This document shows, in pieces, positions 25,650 through 39,601 of a stretch of DNA of 64,000 bases. Position numbers and translations under genes: made by a program. The notes beneath the pieces were generated by a model. It was not told where the DNA came from and searched no databases. It saw nothing but the letters and a program-made list of their open reading frames with translations. This DNA is from Antedon mediterranea (lineage: Eukaryota > Echinodermata > Crinoidea > Comatulida > Antedonidae), in NCBI RefSeq assembly GCF_964355755.1, contig NC_092680.1, positions 8,843,001 to 8,907,000 of the forward strand, in the 5' to 3' direction. Position 1 is the stretch's first letter. Every line of letters starts with the position of its first letter.

Positions 25650-28600
25650 TTAGTGACATATTTAATTCATTATACTCTAAATCTAATATAGTTTTTAATA
25701 GGAGTAGGCCTACAGGTAAAGCATTCCTTTTTTTAATTTAGTCGATTTGGTGCCACTTTGAATTTTCTATGCTACGAGGTACAGATGATTATCTAAAAAT
25801 AGCCATAACTTGAATTGAACTGTCACTCAGGACAAAATTAGGTCATCTGAACCAACGCAACTTATACACATTGGCATAGAGTATAATATACCAAACACTA
25901 GGATAATTAATTTTGTAAAAAATCGGTTAATTGACTGATTAATTACATCCAATATGGTGTACCTATTTTTATCAGTAAACATTCCTAGGAATAGTTACTC
26001 ATCAATAAGAAAATGATGAGTGTCCTTACATGGTACGCACTACTACAAGACTTCTTATGATCAGTGAAAGACAAGTTCACAATCAACATTGTTTTAAAGG
26101 TTATGTCAATAAATCAAATGAAATTGCGGAGTGGCTATAGTCTTTACAGTCAATGTTTAGAAATTCTACGAATCAACTTGGGAAATCCACAAATTTTTGC
26201 AGGCTCTTTTCTCAGAGTTTAGTACAGCTTGCTTTAATCAGTTTAACTTCCCTGCACATATCTTATATACTAATACTATACAACTCTGAGACTAATCAGA
26301 TCGGTTTAGTTAGTTCGGAGGTGGTTAACTAAATTACACTGGGCATTGTAACTATGATATAATTCAAGTCAGTTTGAATCATTCAATGCCGGGTTCAATG
26401 CACACTCTTGTAACTCAGATGGAATGTATGTAAGGCTTTTGTAAGTTGTAAGACTCACACAGAGTAGCAAGTGGCGTTAACAATGCTACTGGCGTAGGCG
26501 TACGATATGCCACCTTACGTGAGAACACAGCCTTTTAAATTAGTGGTTAGATTTATAGACTTGTTTTTCTGATGTGTAGCCTACCATACAGTATTTTACA
26601 AAATCTAACCTCAATTCTAAATGGATAGTAAAACTTCAATTTACTATAAAAGAAAACAAAATTAACATTTTTTATTGGACAATTCCATGAACAATTTCAT
26701 AAAATGCTAATAATAGGAAATATATTACTACACAGACCTTTGTAATAGAATATAAACAGAACTAGACAATGTTATTCGTGCTTATTTTTAGCATCTGCAT
26801 GCTTTTGCTCGGTTTCAGTTTTACTTTCAGGTATTTAATGAGCTCAGACGGACGACGGAATTTGAAGTTTTAGAATAGTGTGTGTAATTTTCTTTTATTT
26901 GAAAAACCCTATTTCATCTAAATTACATGTTAATGTTGATTTTTATAAAAGGAGAATGTAAATTTACTTCTTCATTAAAATAAATTTCTAAATTCAGTCT
27001 GTAAACATAAATATTTCTTAAGAAAAATGTGTAGGAGTTTATTGTATATTGAAATATCACTATGTTGTCCCTGAGTGGAATAGTGAAAATACGTTGATTA
27101 GGCTGGAACTATTTGCTGCCAACTAATTCTAATTCTAATTCTTTCTCCTTTATTGCATCCAGTAAACAGTGATGAAGTTGACATAAATATTAAAAAAACT
27201 TTATCAAAGAAAAAAAACAACAAAAAAACATAGTATAACACAGTCCAAACAAGTAATACTAAAATATATCATAGTCCACAAATCAGTCTTTCAATGGCCA
27301 TCATAGTACATCCAGTAACACAAACCAAAAGGGGTTAACAATTTGCTTGTCATAACTCAGTTTCTGATCATTCACCAAACTATGCATTCATTTTCCAAAA
27401 CTCACTCATTACATGGTGCTGTAGGCTGTTCGGTGCTGGGTCCTGCCTTGCCATCACATGATAAATATAAAATGTAGGTCTTAGATCTACAGAAAGAATT
27501 ATTTCACACAATAAATATTCTAAAATAATGTTTTATATTATAAACGTAAACATCTATAATTTCATCATGGGTTTGAGCGCAAGGGCAAATGTAAATACGT
27601 TTTCGGTATGATGAAACTTAATATAACTTAACTTGTGCCAAACTCGTTAGTTGCTTCAGGATATGGTGCAACACAAATGTCAACTTGTGCGAGATAATCT
27701 CAAACAGCATGTGTTTGGATTATACGTGACTCAACAGTAATGGTCATCTGATGTGCACAAATTCCCTGATCTTCTTACATCACTCTGCTATTAAGCATTC
27801 TATTTCCTATCGGGATGTGAATTAGTAAACAAACTTAAAAGTAAAAACTTAAACGCTAAAGTACTGTAGCAGTAGAGAATCAATGGTGTTAAAGCAAGAA
27901 AATTACCACTGATTTAATACTTTTTATGCTTTTTATTCATTTTTTGATAAGCTTTATTCGATTGCGATACAGTATAGTAGCCTGTAGCTTAAAATTTCTG
28001 TGATGTCTCTAGACAACCCAGTCACTAATCATTCCTTTTAATGCTGTCCTGCCGATTTTCGTGGGGCTTCTCTAAAAAAATGTTCCAGGTGGATTACAGT
28101 ATATAAATTCTATGCAAATCATACTACATGCGCAAACATTTAAATTATCTGTTGGTGTCAGCTTTTATGAGGATGTTCTGGTTGTCTGGTGTTAGCAGCA
28201 TGTTCAGAGTGCTTAAAGAAACAAGACCTACGTTTTTTTTAAATTTAAGGTCACACACTAAATTTTATGTAAAAATAAACAATATATAGACCTATTGCGA
28301 TATTTTTTTTTCGTCTTTAAATGTTAAAGATAAGTTGATTCTAATAATTTTAGCAGTCCCCTATAAATCCCAACATGCATTGCGCAAATATTTTATTTTC
28401 ATATTGTAACGTAATGTAACACTTTGATCTCGTGAAAGGGTAGACAAATAAAAGATCGTAACTTTTCAGCGAAAATACCAGGTCTTCCCCAATTTGTATT
28501 TATTACAGATTCTGCCAAAAAAGGAAAGACAATTAATTCAACAATAAGACAACGTCAGGCTAGGCCTATATAGCTAGCGTATGATGTTTGTATGTTAACG

Positions 28601-30523
28601 CTCAGGTCTAGTGTCTTTAACAATTTCGTAATACAGCCTTCTATACTACCCATGAAAAATAAAATCCCACCCCTTAAAGATGATACAAACTGTTCTCTTT
28701 TAAAGTAGACATAAACAGAATGATATATAGGTTGATATATAGGTTGTTAGGCCAAGAAACTCCCTGGTATTCAGATGATGAAATATGAAAGGCCTCCCAC
28801 TAAGCACCAAATATCTTGTAACCAAAGCACAAGTTGTTTGCATCTATTAAATTTCAGACTTTAAAGAGATCCAACACAATAATGACGATGATCTTGTGAC
28901 AAGGAATGTAATCACTAAAACTTTATTTTCTTTATCAAAACATCTATACAACTTATAAGACAAATTTGAAAAACATATTCGTAAAAAATTGAGTAGATAT
29001 TTAAAGAGCAATGATGAAATTGGAAACAAAAGTTTGTGAGTAGTTGTGCCTCGTCTGCCTCATGCTGGCTGGGACCTTATGTTTTGTCATTTGGGAACAA
29101 TGTGTGCATTCATTAAATTCAATTTTGTCAATTCTGACCCAGGTGACTGATGATTAGGTGTTAACCATTATTCAGAGAATTTGCCATTTTCAAATGTGTA
29201 GCAATAGCATATACACTGCCGAAATGGGAGGTAGTTTTATCCAGGTGCTTGTAACCCTTATTTGCTCACAGCAGAAATAAGCCCTGATTCACAAAATGAG
29301 TTTGACATTAAATTTTGTATGATACAGTATTAGTGGGTCAATTAAAAAAAACTTGATCTTGTTCCACGTATGACCTTCATAACATGAACAATAAGTAATG
29401 ATGAAATGTCAAGTTCAGTGACCAGGCCATGGCTGACCAAGCAAGCCCATGGGACAAATGGTCATCATCGTCAAGGACACATTAATAATGGTCAAACAAG
29501 ACAGCCTACAAATCTTAGGAATTCAAAGAATCAATAAAGTAAAGCTGGGTTTTGTTAGCATAGTGATGACAGGGTACTTATTTTCTACTAGAAACTCATT
29601 TAAATTCTTTGATTAATGATTTTAAAGTAGTAGTGGTCTCTGAAGGTTAGTTAACAAAGCATAGTATTTTTCATGGAAAAGGGCATTGCATAATAATAGT
29701 CAACTGTTACATAATAGTGTTACAGAAATAATCTCTCCAGGATTAGGCTGTGTTTATATACAACGTCCTACATTTGAACACATCTTTAATTTTTAGCTTG
29801 TTGCACGGGCCGAGGTCAACCCCACAAAAACCTTGCAGTTATACCGTAGTTCATAATCCTAAGTTGTATATATACTTGCATGCATTATGAATTAACGAGT
29901 TTATTAAGGATTTTAATAAAAAGGAGGATTTCATTTAAAATTTACTATATTGAGTTATTGATTTTTAAATCTGCTTTTGAAATTAGAAAAAAATTGTTTT
30001 AGAATTAGGATAAAACTATGCTCCATTTTGCCAAATTATGCCAACATTTGATTAGCGTTAATGTTAGGTGCTAAATCGGTTAAAATATCCAAAAAAGCAC
30101 AATTATCTACTAGATTTGGTCAACATTTTCACAGCACATACTTTTATTTAACGAGAGGTTAAAACAATACCTATTACCCTGAGGACACTTCCAACATGCC
30201 AACAGCAACCGGGAATCCACAAAATTTTAGGATTCAGCCAAGTAGCCTTTTTTGCAATTAAAATCTCATTACACGGAATCTCTTTGCTATTATACAACAC
30301 AATTTTCGTAGACGTGTTGAATATACGTGTAATTGCGTGTCGTATAAAAGCGCCCTTAGAGTCTACGTGATAATTCATCCAAACGTAAAAAAAACAGAAA
30401 ATTGTAGAAAAACAAAATCACTTAATACTATAGTAAGAACAACAATTTTTCCTTGAAAATAGGCAATTAATTTCAAAATCATTTTTTTTCTGAATAATTT
30501 TATGAATGCATGAGAATACGTAT
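25650..30523. other. Non-coding stretch
   Basis: AT-rich with no supported exon or RNA gene. A GCAGCAGAAATAAGCCC fragment near 29271 belongs to the TTTCTGCTGC repeat family. Confidence 0.5.
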
Positions 30524-30531
30524 GAGCGAGG

Positions 30532-31607
30532 CAGTGGCGTATCCAGGATTTTGAAGTTGGGGGGGCCGGGATTGCCAATTTGCCGACAAAATTGGTGTCA
30601 TTATCTGTACATACACCTGCTCAATACATGTTCTAGGATTGCATAGTCATATTGTCTTATATGGGATAACGATGCAAAATTAAAACCAAACCAACATTAT
30701 ATGTTAGTATGTTGTATTCATATTACAATAAAGAAAGAATTAGGAAATTCTGATTTGTAGTTTTCGAAATATAGGGTCTAAAACATCACCGAAAATGATC
30801 GTTTTTAGCCACGAAAGAAGTAAAACAATTTACGGCCTCAGTCGACAATTCTATTAACTACAGTACGCCATTTTTTGGTTAAAATAATTACATATAATTA
30901 CGTTTTTTAGTAATTTATTTTATATATCACCATTGGAAATATCAATAAAACATGTTATTAAATGCTTATAAAATATATAAAGTTGTTTACTTAACGGAAT
31001 TCGGGCACTATTCATTGCTCTAACTTTGTGTAGTAGTAACGATCAGAGAGGTTCATAACATGGTACACGCGCGAGAGAAAACATTCCGCTGCGGGTGATT
31101 CGCATCCACCAATCAAATTAGCCAGAATCCAAAATCATTCAACCGTGAGCAATGCCAATCGCGAGAAAGCTCAGCTTTGATTGGCTTACGATGACATCAT
31201 ATCACAAAATGGTGGTTTTGGGGTTGAGCCTCACGGAATATTCTGTTATTTTTTATGGTATGTGTGCTTTTTCTTTAAAAATTTTGAATAATAAAGGCCT
31301 CATATCGAGAAAAAAACGGGTTTTTGGCACTTATAATAAATATATCTTGGACAAAAAAGCACATGGCATGTGGAACTATATAATCTTACTTATTCTTTAC
31401 TCCATGATCTGAAGTGATCATTGATCAATGATATGATATGTAAATAAACAAACACTCAAAAGAATTATGTTTACATACAGTTCAATTATTGTCAGAATAA
31501 TAGGCCTACAGTCGTTTATTTTTTTCCCCGGCACCTTTTTGCCGACGGACGCGATGATGTGCCGACGGGGGGCCCGGGCCCCCCCCCCCTCACTGGATAC
31601 GCCACTG
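30532..31607. mobile_element. Non-autonomous hAT-like element
   Basis: The left end is CAGTGGCGTATCCAGGATTT and the right end is its inverse (CACTGGATACGCCACTG), each followed inward by a G/C homopolymer-rich tract. CAGTGGCGTA-type ends are common in animal hAT elements (family knowledge). An 8-bp direct repeat GAGCGAGG flanks it at 30524-30531 and 31611-31618, the size hAT elements generate, although three extra bases (GTG) separate the right copy from the terminus. The 1.08-kb interior has only short frames and no hAT transposase domain, so this is a deletion derivative or MITE. Confidence 0.75.
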
Positions 31608-31628
31608 GTGGAGCGAGGCATACAAAAT

Positions 31629-31724
31629 CAGCCCTCATGTGTGAGGCTCACGCATTATGTCAGCCCTCATGTGTGAGGTTCACGCATTATGTCAGCCCTC
31701 AGGTGTGAGGCTCACGCATTATGC
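31629..31724. repeat. 32-bp tandem triplication
   Basis: Three head-to-tail copies start at 31629, 31661 and 31693 with CAGCCCTCATGTGTGAGG and continue with TCACGCATTATG. They begin just outside the hAT-like element's right flank. Confidence 0.85.
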
Positions 31725-31765
31725 GCGAGAATGTATTTGGCAGCGGTTGTCTAGAAAATTCAGAC

Positions 31766-31824
31766 CTCAGATATCTGAGTTTTCTAGATCTAGAAAACTC
31801 AGATATCTGAGTTTTCTAGATCTA
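31766..31824. repeat. Nested perfect palindromes
   Basis: Two perfect palindromes overlap. One of 46 bp (31766-31811) is centred on AGATCT, and one of 40 bp (31785-31824) is centred on GATATC. Both are built from TCTAGAAAACTC and its complement. An outer TGTCTAGAAAA at about 31748 pairs with TTTTCTAGACA at about 31827, so the whole segment can fold into alternative cruciforms. It could be a small MITE or an inverted duplication. Confidence 0.85.
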
Positions 31825-31837
31825 TGTTTTCTAGACA

Positions 31838-33082
31838 CCCATTTGGCCGGCAGCAGGTATATACTCAAAAACTAACTTAGGTTATTTCAATTATTTATTA
31901 AATGAATTATAAGATTTAATTATAATTACTGTAATCCAAATAAATTGTATGAATCCTAGCAAAATATTACTTTAAACCAAAAAAATTGTTCAGGTAATCC
32001 CTATAAGTAAATAAAATTGGTGTTCAATCAAGTCCTAAGGGGATTTTAAAAGAAGATTATATGAACATTCTTGGCATTTTCTAAGCCTTCAAGCATTACA
32101 AAGTGAATGACCTTTTGGTGAAAGAGGAGTGCCAAGGGAAGGATTCAATTTTCACATTCTTTCCTCATGAAGGAGTGCTGATAATAAAACATTACTGTAC
32201 ACCAGTTCAGTAATTTCAACTTACAAACTGATAAAAGTGTATAAATGAAATATAAAAAAAAAAGTAATTTCTAGAAGAAACAATTAAGAATGGTAATACA
32301 ACAGGAATTACTTAATATATAAATGGTATTTTTAAACATAGTAGTAGAGGTGGGTCTAGCTCAAAACAACTTTAAAACCTCAATTAATTCTGGTCTTGAC
32401 TGCCCAAACCATCTTGAAAAAAATAAAACATTATTAATTATGGTGATCAGAATGTCAAATAGCTATTTTGGTTGGTCTCTAATTAGAGTCATGCGAGTCC
32501 CAGCGGAAGTTGGAATAGTTACTTGCGAGGTAAGACTTTAAGCTGTTCCACTTATTAACCAACTAAGCACTAAGCAGTGGGTTTGTTAAATCAGGGAAGA
32601 GTTAAATACTCTTCCCTGGTTAAATTGACTGAAACAAAAATTGCCTTTTCAGGACAACACACAATGACAGCCAGGCATGGAGATTGTTGACAAAATGGTC
32701 ACGGTTTGACCAGAGTTTTGTCTGTAAACTTTCAGCTAACATCAAGTAAACGGCATGTGTGTCAAAATCATTCTATTTTGACCAATATTAATTAAGTGAA
32801 TCGCTGTCTGGAACATAGACTTATAACAATCACTGGTACCAGCTGGCTCTCTTATAGAATTTGCTGATAATAAATAATAGTTTACTTTTGCACCATTGTT
32901 TTCTGGAAGTTCTGCTTTTTTTAGGATGTGCGGAAATACACAACAGCAAGTAAAAACAGTGTCCAGGAAGGAAAGAAATAATCTTATCTACAATGACATT
33001 TGGTACTAGATTAGGGACAATTAGCTGGACTGGTTTCAAATACCGATAAGTAGAATTGTGAAGATAATTTCCATATGGAACA
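31838..33082. other. Non-coding stretch
   Basis: No supported gene. A short frame ending GAGGTAAG near 32527 looks like an exon end, but no acceptor or domain supports it. Confidence 0.45.
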
Positions 33083-33087
33083 CACAG

Positions 33088-33698
33088 TATGGAACGCCAT
33101 TTACGCAACAATTTGATGATATGAATTTTATGACGCGATATGTGAATGAAATGCAAAGATATTAATTGAATGGCGCGATATATGAATGAGCTTAAGCCTG
33201 GGTACCCTCATCTCCTTTCCACGCATGTCATCAACATGGATCCTTTACACAGAATCCTAACAGACCTGAAACAGTTGAATGCATATTTCCAAAGCCAGGT
33301 CTGTTAGGATTCTCTGTGAAGGCAGCGTGGAAAGGAGATGAGGCCCAGAGGGTACCCAGGCTTAAGAGGTTGAGAAACAAATTGTGAGCTGGAATGACAT
33401 ACGCCGCCAATAGTTTGACTTTTCAATTCAATTCAAACATTTCATTCAAAACATTTCGTTCTTCAAAACATTTCGTTCAAAACATTTCATTCAAAAAATT
33501 TCATTCAAAACCTTTCATTCAAGACATTCAATTCAAAACATTTCATTCAAAACATTTTATTCAAAACATTTCATTCAAAATATTCAATTCAAAGCATTCA
33601 ATTCAAAACATTTCATTCATATATTGCGCCATTCAATTCATATGGATGCATTTCATTCACATAACCCGTCATAAAATTCATATCATCGAAATTCCATA
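33088..33698. mobile_element. 611-bp fold-back element, copy 2
   Basis: This has the same termini (TATGGAACGCC at left, TTCCATA at right), the same 14-bp array and the same central stem-loop as the 24.1-kb copy. The left arm has lost its 14-bp array and AGGCCT block, so the palindrome is lopsided. CACAG occurs at 33083-33087 and 33699-33703, a 5-bp candidate target duplication. A further few bases (GCCCAGAG) interrupt the right side of the stem near 33343. Confidence 0.85.
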
Positions 33699-33703
33699 CA
33701 CAG

Positions 33704-35484
33704 TGTTTCATCCAAAAATGATCCAAGGATAGCTCAATATTAGTATTATTTGACTGATCCATGTAGGTAATGTACAAAATAATAATACCTCCCTAATCCG
33801 TAATTCCTACCCTGCAACTGGTCATGATTCATATTGCTTTTCATGGTTTAATTTTAGTAATGAAGCTGATGTATATGATGCTCAGAATTATACATTTAAA
33901 TCGTGGCGATCAGTGGTGTAATACAGAGTGCAAAGGCCCTTCTCCTACAGTAAGGGGCCCTCCAATGCTGGGTAGACGTTGCATTGGGACAGCTCATGCC
34001 CTTGGGCCCCTTAAGCTCTGGGCCCTGATTGTTCTTAGCTTGATTATCCAAAAATTAAAAAAAGTTAAGTTGAATATGTTCCAAAAGTATTGTCCAATAA
34101 CAGAGCAATAATATCATGGTCGGGATCATGGTTTGACAATAAGGACATGTATGTACAACAACTTGAGTGAAAATATGTTCCAACAGGATCCAGGCTCCAG
34201 GATTTTGAAATAGTGGGGGCCTAAAAATAGTGAAATGAAGCCTGGGCTGAGCTTAATTTGATGTTCTAACTTTTGCATTACAATTTGCAAAACTTGTTTT
34301 GAGAATGTTTATAGAAATATTTATTATCTTTTATTGATTAGTATTTCAATTGATTACTTTTTACTTTCTTGCCATTAAAAAAAGCTGCTGCTCTTGTAAC
34401 AAGTTACAGTGACTGTATAATAATAAAGTGTCAAAACCTATAACTTTAGGGCCTCTGTAATACTATTACTGTACAGTGTTCCTACCAGTATTTAATCACT
34501 GTTTATGATTTAATTAACAATTAAAAGGAATAATGTTTTAAATAATAATAGTTAATACTGTAACACAAATAACTCTGACATATTACTGACGTTTACCTAA
34601 ATAATACCAAGTAAACGGTACAAATAGATGCTGGTACTGAAAAAATGAAATCTGTTCATCTCAACATAATAAAACTTAATAATTCACAAAATTGATTATG
34701 ACTCAAAATTTCTAGATGGGTTATATTGTGAATTGACAATTGCGAAACAAACAATTATCAATAATTGGACTTGGTGAACATGGCAACGCAAACATAAATA
34801 CAAACAGAGATGAAAACATTTAGGCCTCATGAGTGTTGTGAGAATATTTGACTAACCCCCATGCTAGACACCAAGATCAATAACCTTTTGTTAGTGCATT
34901 CCAAGCGTCCTCTCAACCATTAACAATTGATTTTCTCTTAAAAGTTTCAACACATAGACAAGGACTTATTGGACTAAACAATAACACTATACAACGTTTT
35001 GGGACTTGTTGCGTTTAAAAGTAGCTTCATTTAAGAGAGTAACCAAGGTTTCGTCAACACAGTCTGCGACATTTGGTTTTTTCGTCCAATGGCAATTGAA
35101 GCTATCTTATGTATTAACACTGTTGTCAAGTTTAAAAAAATCTATACTTGCAGAAATTAATTGTTAATGATCATCCAGTTTTATGGACGTGGTGTTGGCA
35201 AACTGGAGAAAAACATTGGGAAATTTTAAAAAGCCAGAAACCTCAAACTTCACATGTTACGAGCCTAATTTGTTATCACATTTTTTTTAAATCACACCAA
35301 CCGTAACCTATAATTATCATTAACCTTTGTTGTTAACAAACAATAAACCTTTCCTGATTATTGTATGAGTCGGAACCATATGGGTGTGGTGTACCTTCAT
35401 ACTTCAACCCTATATTATATTAACAATACCCTTTTCACCAAGTGCCTTTTTAACAACTGCCTTAATTTTTTGTTTCCAGGGCAA
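33704..35484. other. Non-coding stretch with possible transposon remnants
   Basis: No gene. CAGTGGTGTAATAC at about 33911 and a CCAGGATTTTGAAATAGTGG segment near 34198 resemble decayed hAT termini (compare CCAGGATTTTGAAGTTGGGG inside the 30.5-kb element), but they do not form a clean pair. Confidence 0.4.
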
Positions 35485-35700
35485 GTCAACTTTCTCAATA
35501 CCGCCCCTGGGCTGGCATACAATAATATGTCTGGTTTTCTGGAAAGTCTAGAATAAGGAACGGGTTTTTTAATTTTAATAACAAAAAAGAATAAAAGAGA
35601 ATAGTTTTGATTTTGGACCTCAAGAAAAGTCTAGTTTTCTTATTTTTTTCCCTGGAAGTTTTCTGGTTTTCACAGAGGTCCGAGTATTGAAGGGTTGACG
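35485..35700. mobile_element. Small inverted-repeat element (GTCAAC-TATTG family)
   Basis: The left end GTCAACTTTCTCAATACC is matched by the inverse of GAGTATTGAAGGGTTGAC at the right. The interior holds CTGGTTTTCTGG in both orientations. A TA follows the right end. The same terminal motif occurs at 42326-42501. It is a MITE-sized element, about 216 bp, with no coding capacity. Confidence 0.6.
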
Positions 35701-38700
35701 TATAATCATCATGAAAGGATTATGTACAGAAACGCCTACCAAAATTATCTTATCATATTGCTCAGCTTTTATTGAATCAGATTGAACTAAACTTTGAACA
35801 AAACCTGTTGTACAATGTACAACCATAGAGATAGTAAAATATAACATCTCTATGGGGTACATCTACAGTACAACAGATAAAAGTAGACAAATAGTTACTT
35901 ATATATTTGATCAATTTGCATGTGACAATACTTTAAAGCAGTTAAAATGATTTTTTATCAAAAATATTTTGTTGCAGTCTACAACAGCAGTAGTAGATCA
36001 AATTTCTATTTGAGCAGGAAAATACATTTTTAAAATTCTTCTTTTTGGAAATGGGTCCACACAAAAAAAAACAATCAATCTTAAAAATGGTATGAAGACC
36101 CAAATTGATAACTTTTTCTAATGAATTTTCATTTGATTGAGAGGTACAATTTGGTGAATCCATGGTAACAATTCAACTAATGTATCACCATATTATTAGT
36201 CAGCATAATATCAATTATCATAAACCAAAATCACAAAAACCCTCATTATTATCACAGATTACTAATCATTAATTAATATTTATAGTTACATTTCCTTTTA
36301 TGGTGACCTATTATTTAAATGACATAAGGGTGTATCTAATAAGACATAACAATGTAACCTATTGTTATATTTTAGGCAGGGAAAACAAGCCCTCCAAAAA
36401 CTCTCCTCCCAACCCCAATATAATAATAGATCATGGTTGGCCTATTTCCAGCCAGTAAATAATATTGTCCCTACAAATTAATTTTGAGATAATCCGGCCT
36501 TGGTATATCTCCTAGAATTTGTGTCTATGGTACCTTTCAAGACCTTAACAATTAATTATCTATATAAATTAAGATAATTCTCTTTTTGTTTTCCACTTGT
36601 TCATTTCACTTTTTGGTAAATCAGTTATGTGGATTTTGTTTATAACTCTTCTTGTTTATTTTTGTTACTTATTTGTTTCTTTTTTCTTTACAAATGAAAT
36701 CTTATATACTGCACTGTATTAAACTTTGCAACAGATATAAAAAAAGTCTTGTTTTCATAATACGCGGCATCTTTATACTTAAATGGTTTGAGAAAGTTTC
36801 TGATTCTACTTCGGATAAGTTTCACTCATTATAATAATTTCTTCCATCATTAATCCGACTTCAATCCCATCGTGTGCGAACAACCTGTTATTCCAAATCA
36901 TTTATCCCAAGTCAATTACAGTTTTCAACAACACCGTTACTAGATAATTGATTGTGTATAACGTTTATGTGTAATTTTGTATAGTGTGTATAATGTTCTT
37001 ATCATATATTTATTTGTTTCTTAAAATAGTGTACAAAAAACGAATTTCCGATTGTTTTATTGGACCAAATAAATGCTGTGAGAGCAGAGCATTATTATTT
37101 ACAGTAAGGAAATCAGCAGAAATTATAGTTATCGAGGACAAAAAAAAAAAATGAAATTACCTTTTAGTATTTTCTTGTCCAAGCAAATTCTTTAGGTACA
37201 TTATGGATGTATATGTATATACTGTACATAGATAAAGAAGGCCAGTGTGCGTCAAAATATGGCTAAAAATACAAAAAAACAAATATACTGTAGTATATAA
37301 CATAAGATTATTATCAAGACCTCAAGAGGTATGAGTCATGACTGTGTACATTTACATGGAGTCTGGGTACAGAGGGCCTTTAGGGTGGTGGTGGTGGGTG
37401 GGAGGATTATACATATTCATTAACAACATTTCAATTAATTATGTCCACATAATATAGTGTCGAGTAGGCCAATATGATATGCAAAAAATAATATTATTAA
37501 TAGTTATAATACAGTATTTTAAAGCATGTTAGAAAAAAACCCAAATATCCAAACTAAATTCTTCTTTATTATTCATACTTGTTTGATCAATATTAATTTT
37601 GATACTTTGTATAGGCTACGCCTACTATATGCTATAAAAATTACACTTTTAAAACAAGTCTTTTTTTTATACATTCATCGCCTTTTTGATGGGAAAAGCT
37701 GGGTGTAGCACAATACATTAAGATCAATAGGAGAGGAGAGCAATGGTCAAAAGTAATATTCTAGACTAGGCTAGCTAAGGCTCTAGCTAGAGCAGAGAAT
37801 GATTAACTTAGTAGGCCCTAGTACTTAGTAGTCAGCTCTGTAGAGGCCGAGGGTAGGCTAGCTCTCACTTTTTGTCTCTCCAGCCTACTCCTCCTCTATC
37901 TAGTAGCCTAGGCTAGATTGAATAGAAAATCCGGTATATAATAAAATATAAGAAGAAAAACAATGTATATTTCTTCCTAAATATCAGCTTTTTGTGATGA
38001 CTTAGGCTAAGAAGGCCAGGCCCTGCTAGTGCTGTCAGTGAGTGTCTTATTTTCTTTACAAACTACAGTATCGACTTGAGACTCATCGGCACATTGTTGT
38101 GATTCATGACGTATAGTGAGAGAACGCAATGTGGGTCAATTGTGACGTCACATAATTGCCAATTATGGTCATAGAAACGCGTACGTCATCAATACCCTCC
38201 TCCACACACTAATACTATTACTAGTAAGTTATTGAATGTACTGGTAAATTCCGCAAACATTAATCAATTAATTACGTATTGCATAATAAATTAAGGAATT
38301 TGACGCACATGAGGTTTATTTCAAATGTGTTTTCAATAATATACTGTATAATAGTTAATACTGTATTTGTTAAATCTTTCATTCGATATTATTATCATTA
38401 ATTAGTCTTGTTTATTTTATTTATATGTAATTTTTACTTTCTATGAACCAGAGATTCCGAAATAAAAGATTGAATGAATTAAGGCCCTATACTTTATTAT
38501 GGTAATACAGGTATGATGTATATTTTAAGTGTTAAAAAAAGTTATTACTACTGGCTGTTTTATACAGTACTGTACAGTATAAAATGCATGGTTTGTACAG
38601 GTCAGGTACTGTTTAATTGAAATACACTGTACAGATAAAAACAATTTATATAAATTGAATAATATGTTTGGGCTATAGCCTATTCTCTCGTCCTGGTCAT

Positions 38701-39590
38701 TTTTTTTTTTTGGTTACCGAATAAATATTATTATTTTTGTTTGTTTATTTGCGTTTCAAAATATACTGTAAATGTATTTAAAATCCATGTGTACAAAATT
38801 AAAAGTTCTTTTTATGTTAAAATTAATTATTTATTTTCAACACTGTTTTCCATTGGTTAATTACTGTACTGTATAATCAAAACATTGCACAGTTGAAAAT
38901 ACTTTGCTGGTCTTGAAACTCTTTAATCTGTAAACATATATTTCAACATATGGAGAGGATTATATTTGCAGAGTTAAGTTCAATCCTTTATTTAATGATA
39001 AGTAGTGATGCAACATTGGGCCAATATGTACCTAGGTCATTGGCCTTGCTTTTTTATCCAAAACCAAATATCTGTTAAATCAACATAAGTCACAATTTAC
39101 AGTGGAAATCTATACTGTACCATTTTTGTGGGAGCTCTCCATTAATAAAGTGGAATACAACTGCGAAACTCTTTTTTAAATAAATATGTAAGCAGGAAGT
39201 ATAATGTTTCTGTAATTTCTCACACAAAATTCAGTAAGTAATTCACTCCATAAATAACTAAAATACAATACTGTATACGGTAGGTACTGTACTAATTTCA
39301 CAGAAAACACAAACAAAATAATGTCTAATTTTTCTTTAAAAATTTATTTTATATACAAACAAAACACAACAAAATTGAATATAGTTTAATGAAAATGCTT
39401 CTCCGTAAGTTTCTGTGTCTTTTGAATGTTAATATCTGCGTAAAAAAAAAGATTTTCTAATATAATTCTAAATATGGGGCTACATATACAGGTACTGTAA
39501 TAGCATGTTAAATGTTTTTTGCAAATGATGAGAAATAAAAAAACATTAGGCCTATGGATGTTTTGTTTCCTATGATTTATGAAACAAAAT
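35701..39590. other. Non-coding stretch with a CTAG-rich block and CRE sites
   Basis: No exon recognised. At about 37757-37920 the sequence is dense in CTAG, GCTAGG and AGGCC palindromes. TGACGT motifs follow at 38107, 38143 (full CRE) and 38183. A TTTATT at 39596-39601, just past this stretch, would be an AATAAA poly(A) signal for the minus-strand gene next to it. Confidence 0.45.
38107..38190. promoter_or_regulatory. Cluster of three CRE-like sites
   Basis: TGACGT, a full TGACGTCA (38143-38150) and ACGTCAT occur within about 80 bp, in a locally CpG-richer segment that also has an ACGCGTACG. This is promoter-like, but no gene could be linked to it. Confidence 0.35.
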
Positions 39591-39595
39591 GGTTC

Positions 39596-39601
39596 TTTAT
39601 T
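39596..39601 (-). terminator. Candidate poly(A) signal AATAAA for the BCL-2 family gene
   Basis: AATAAA on the minus strand lies about 210 bases past the stop codon of the MCL1-like gene. A second candidate is at 39711-39716. Confidence 0.4.
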
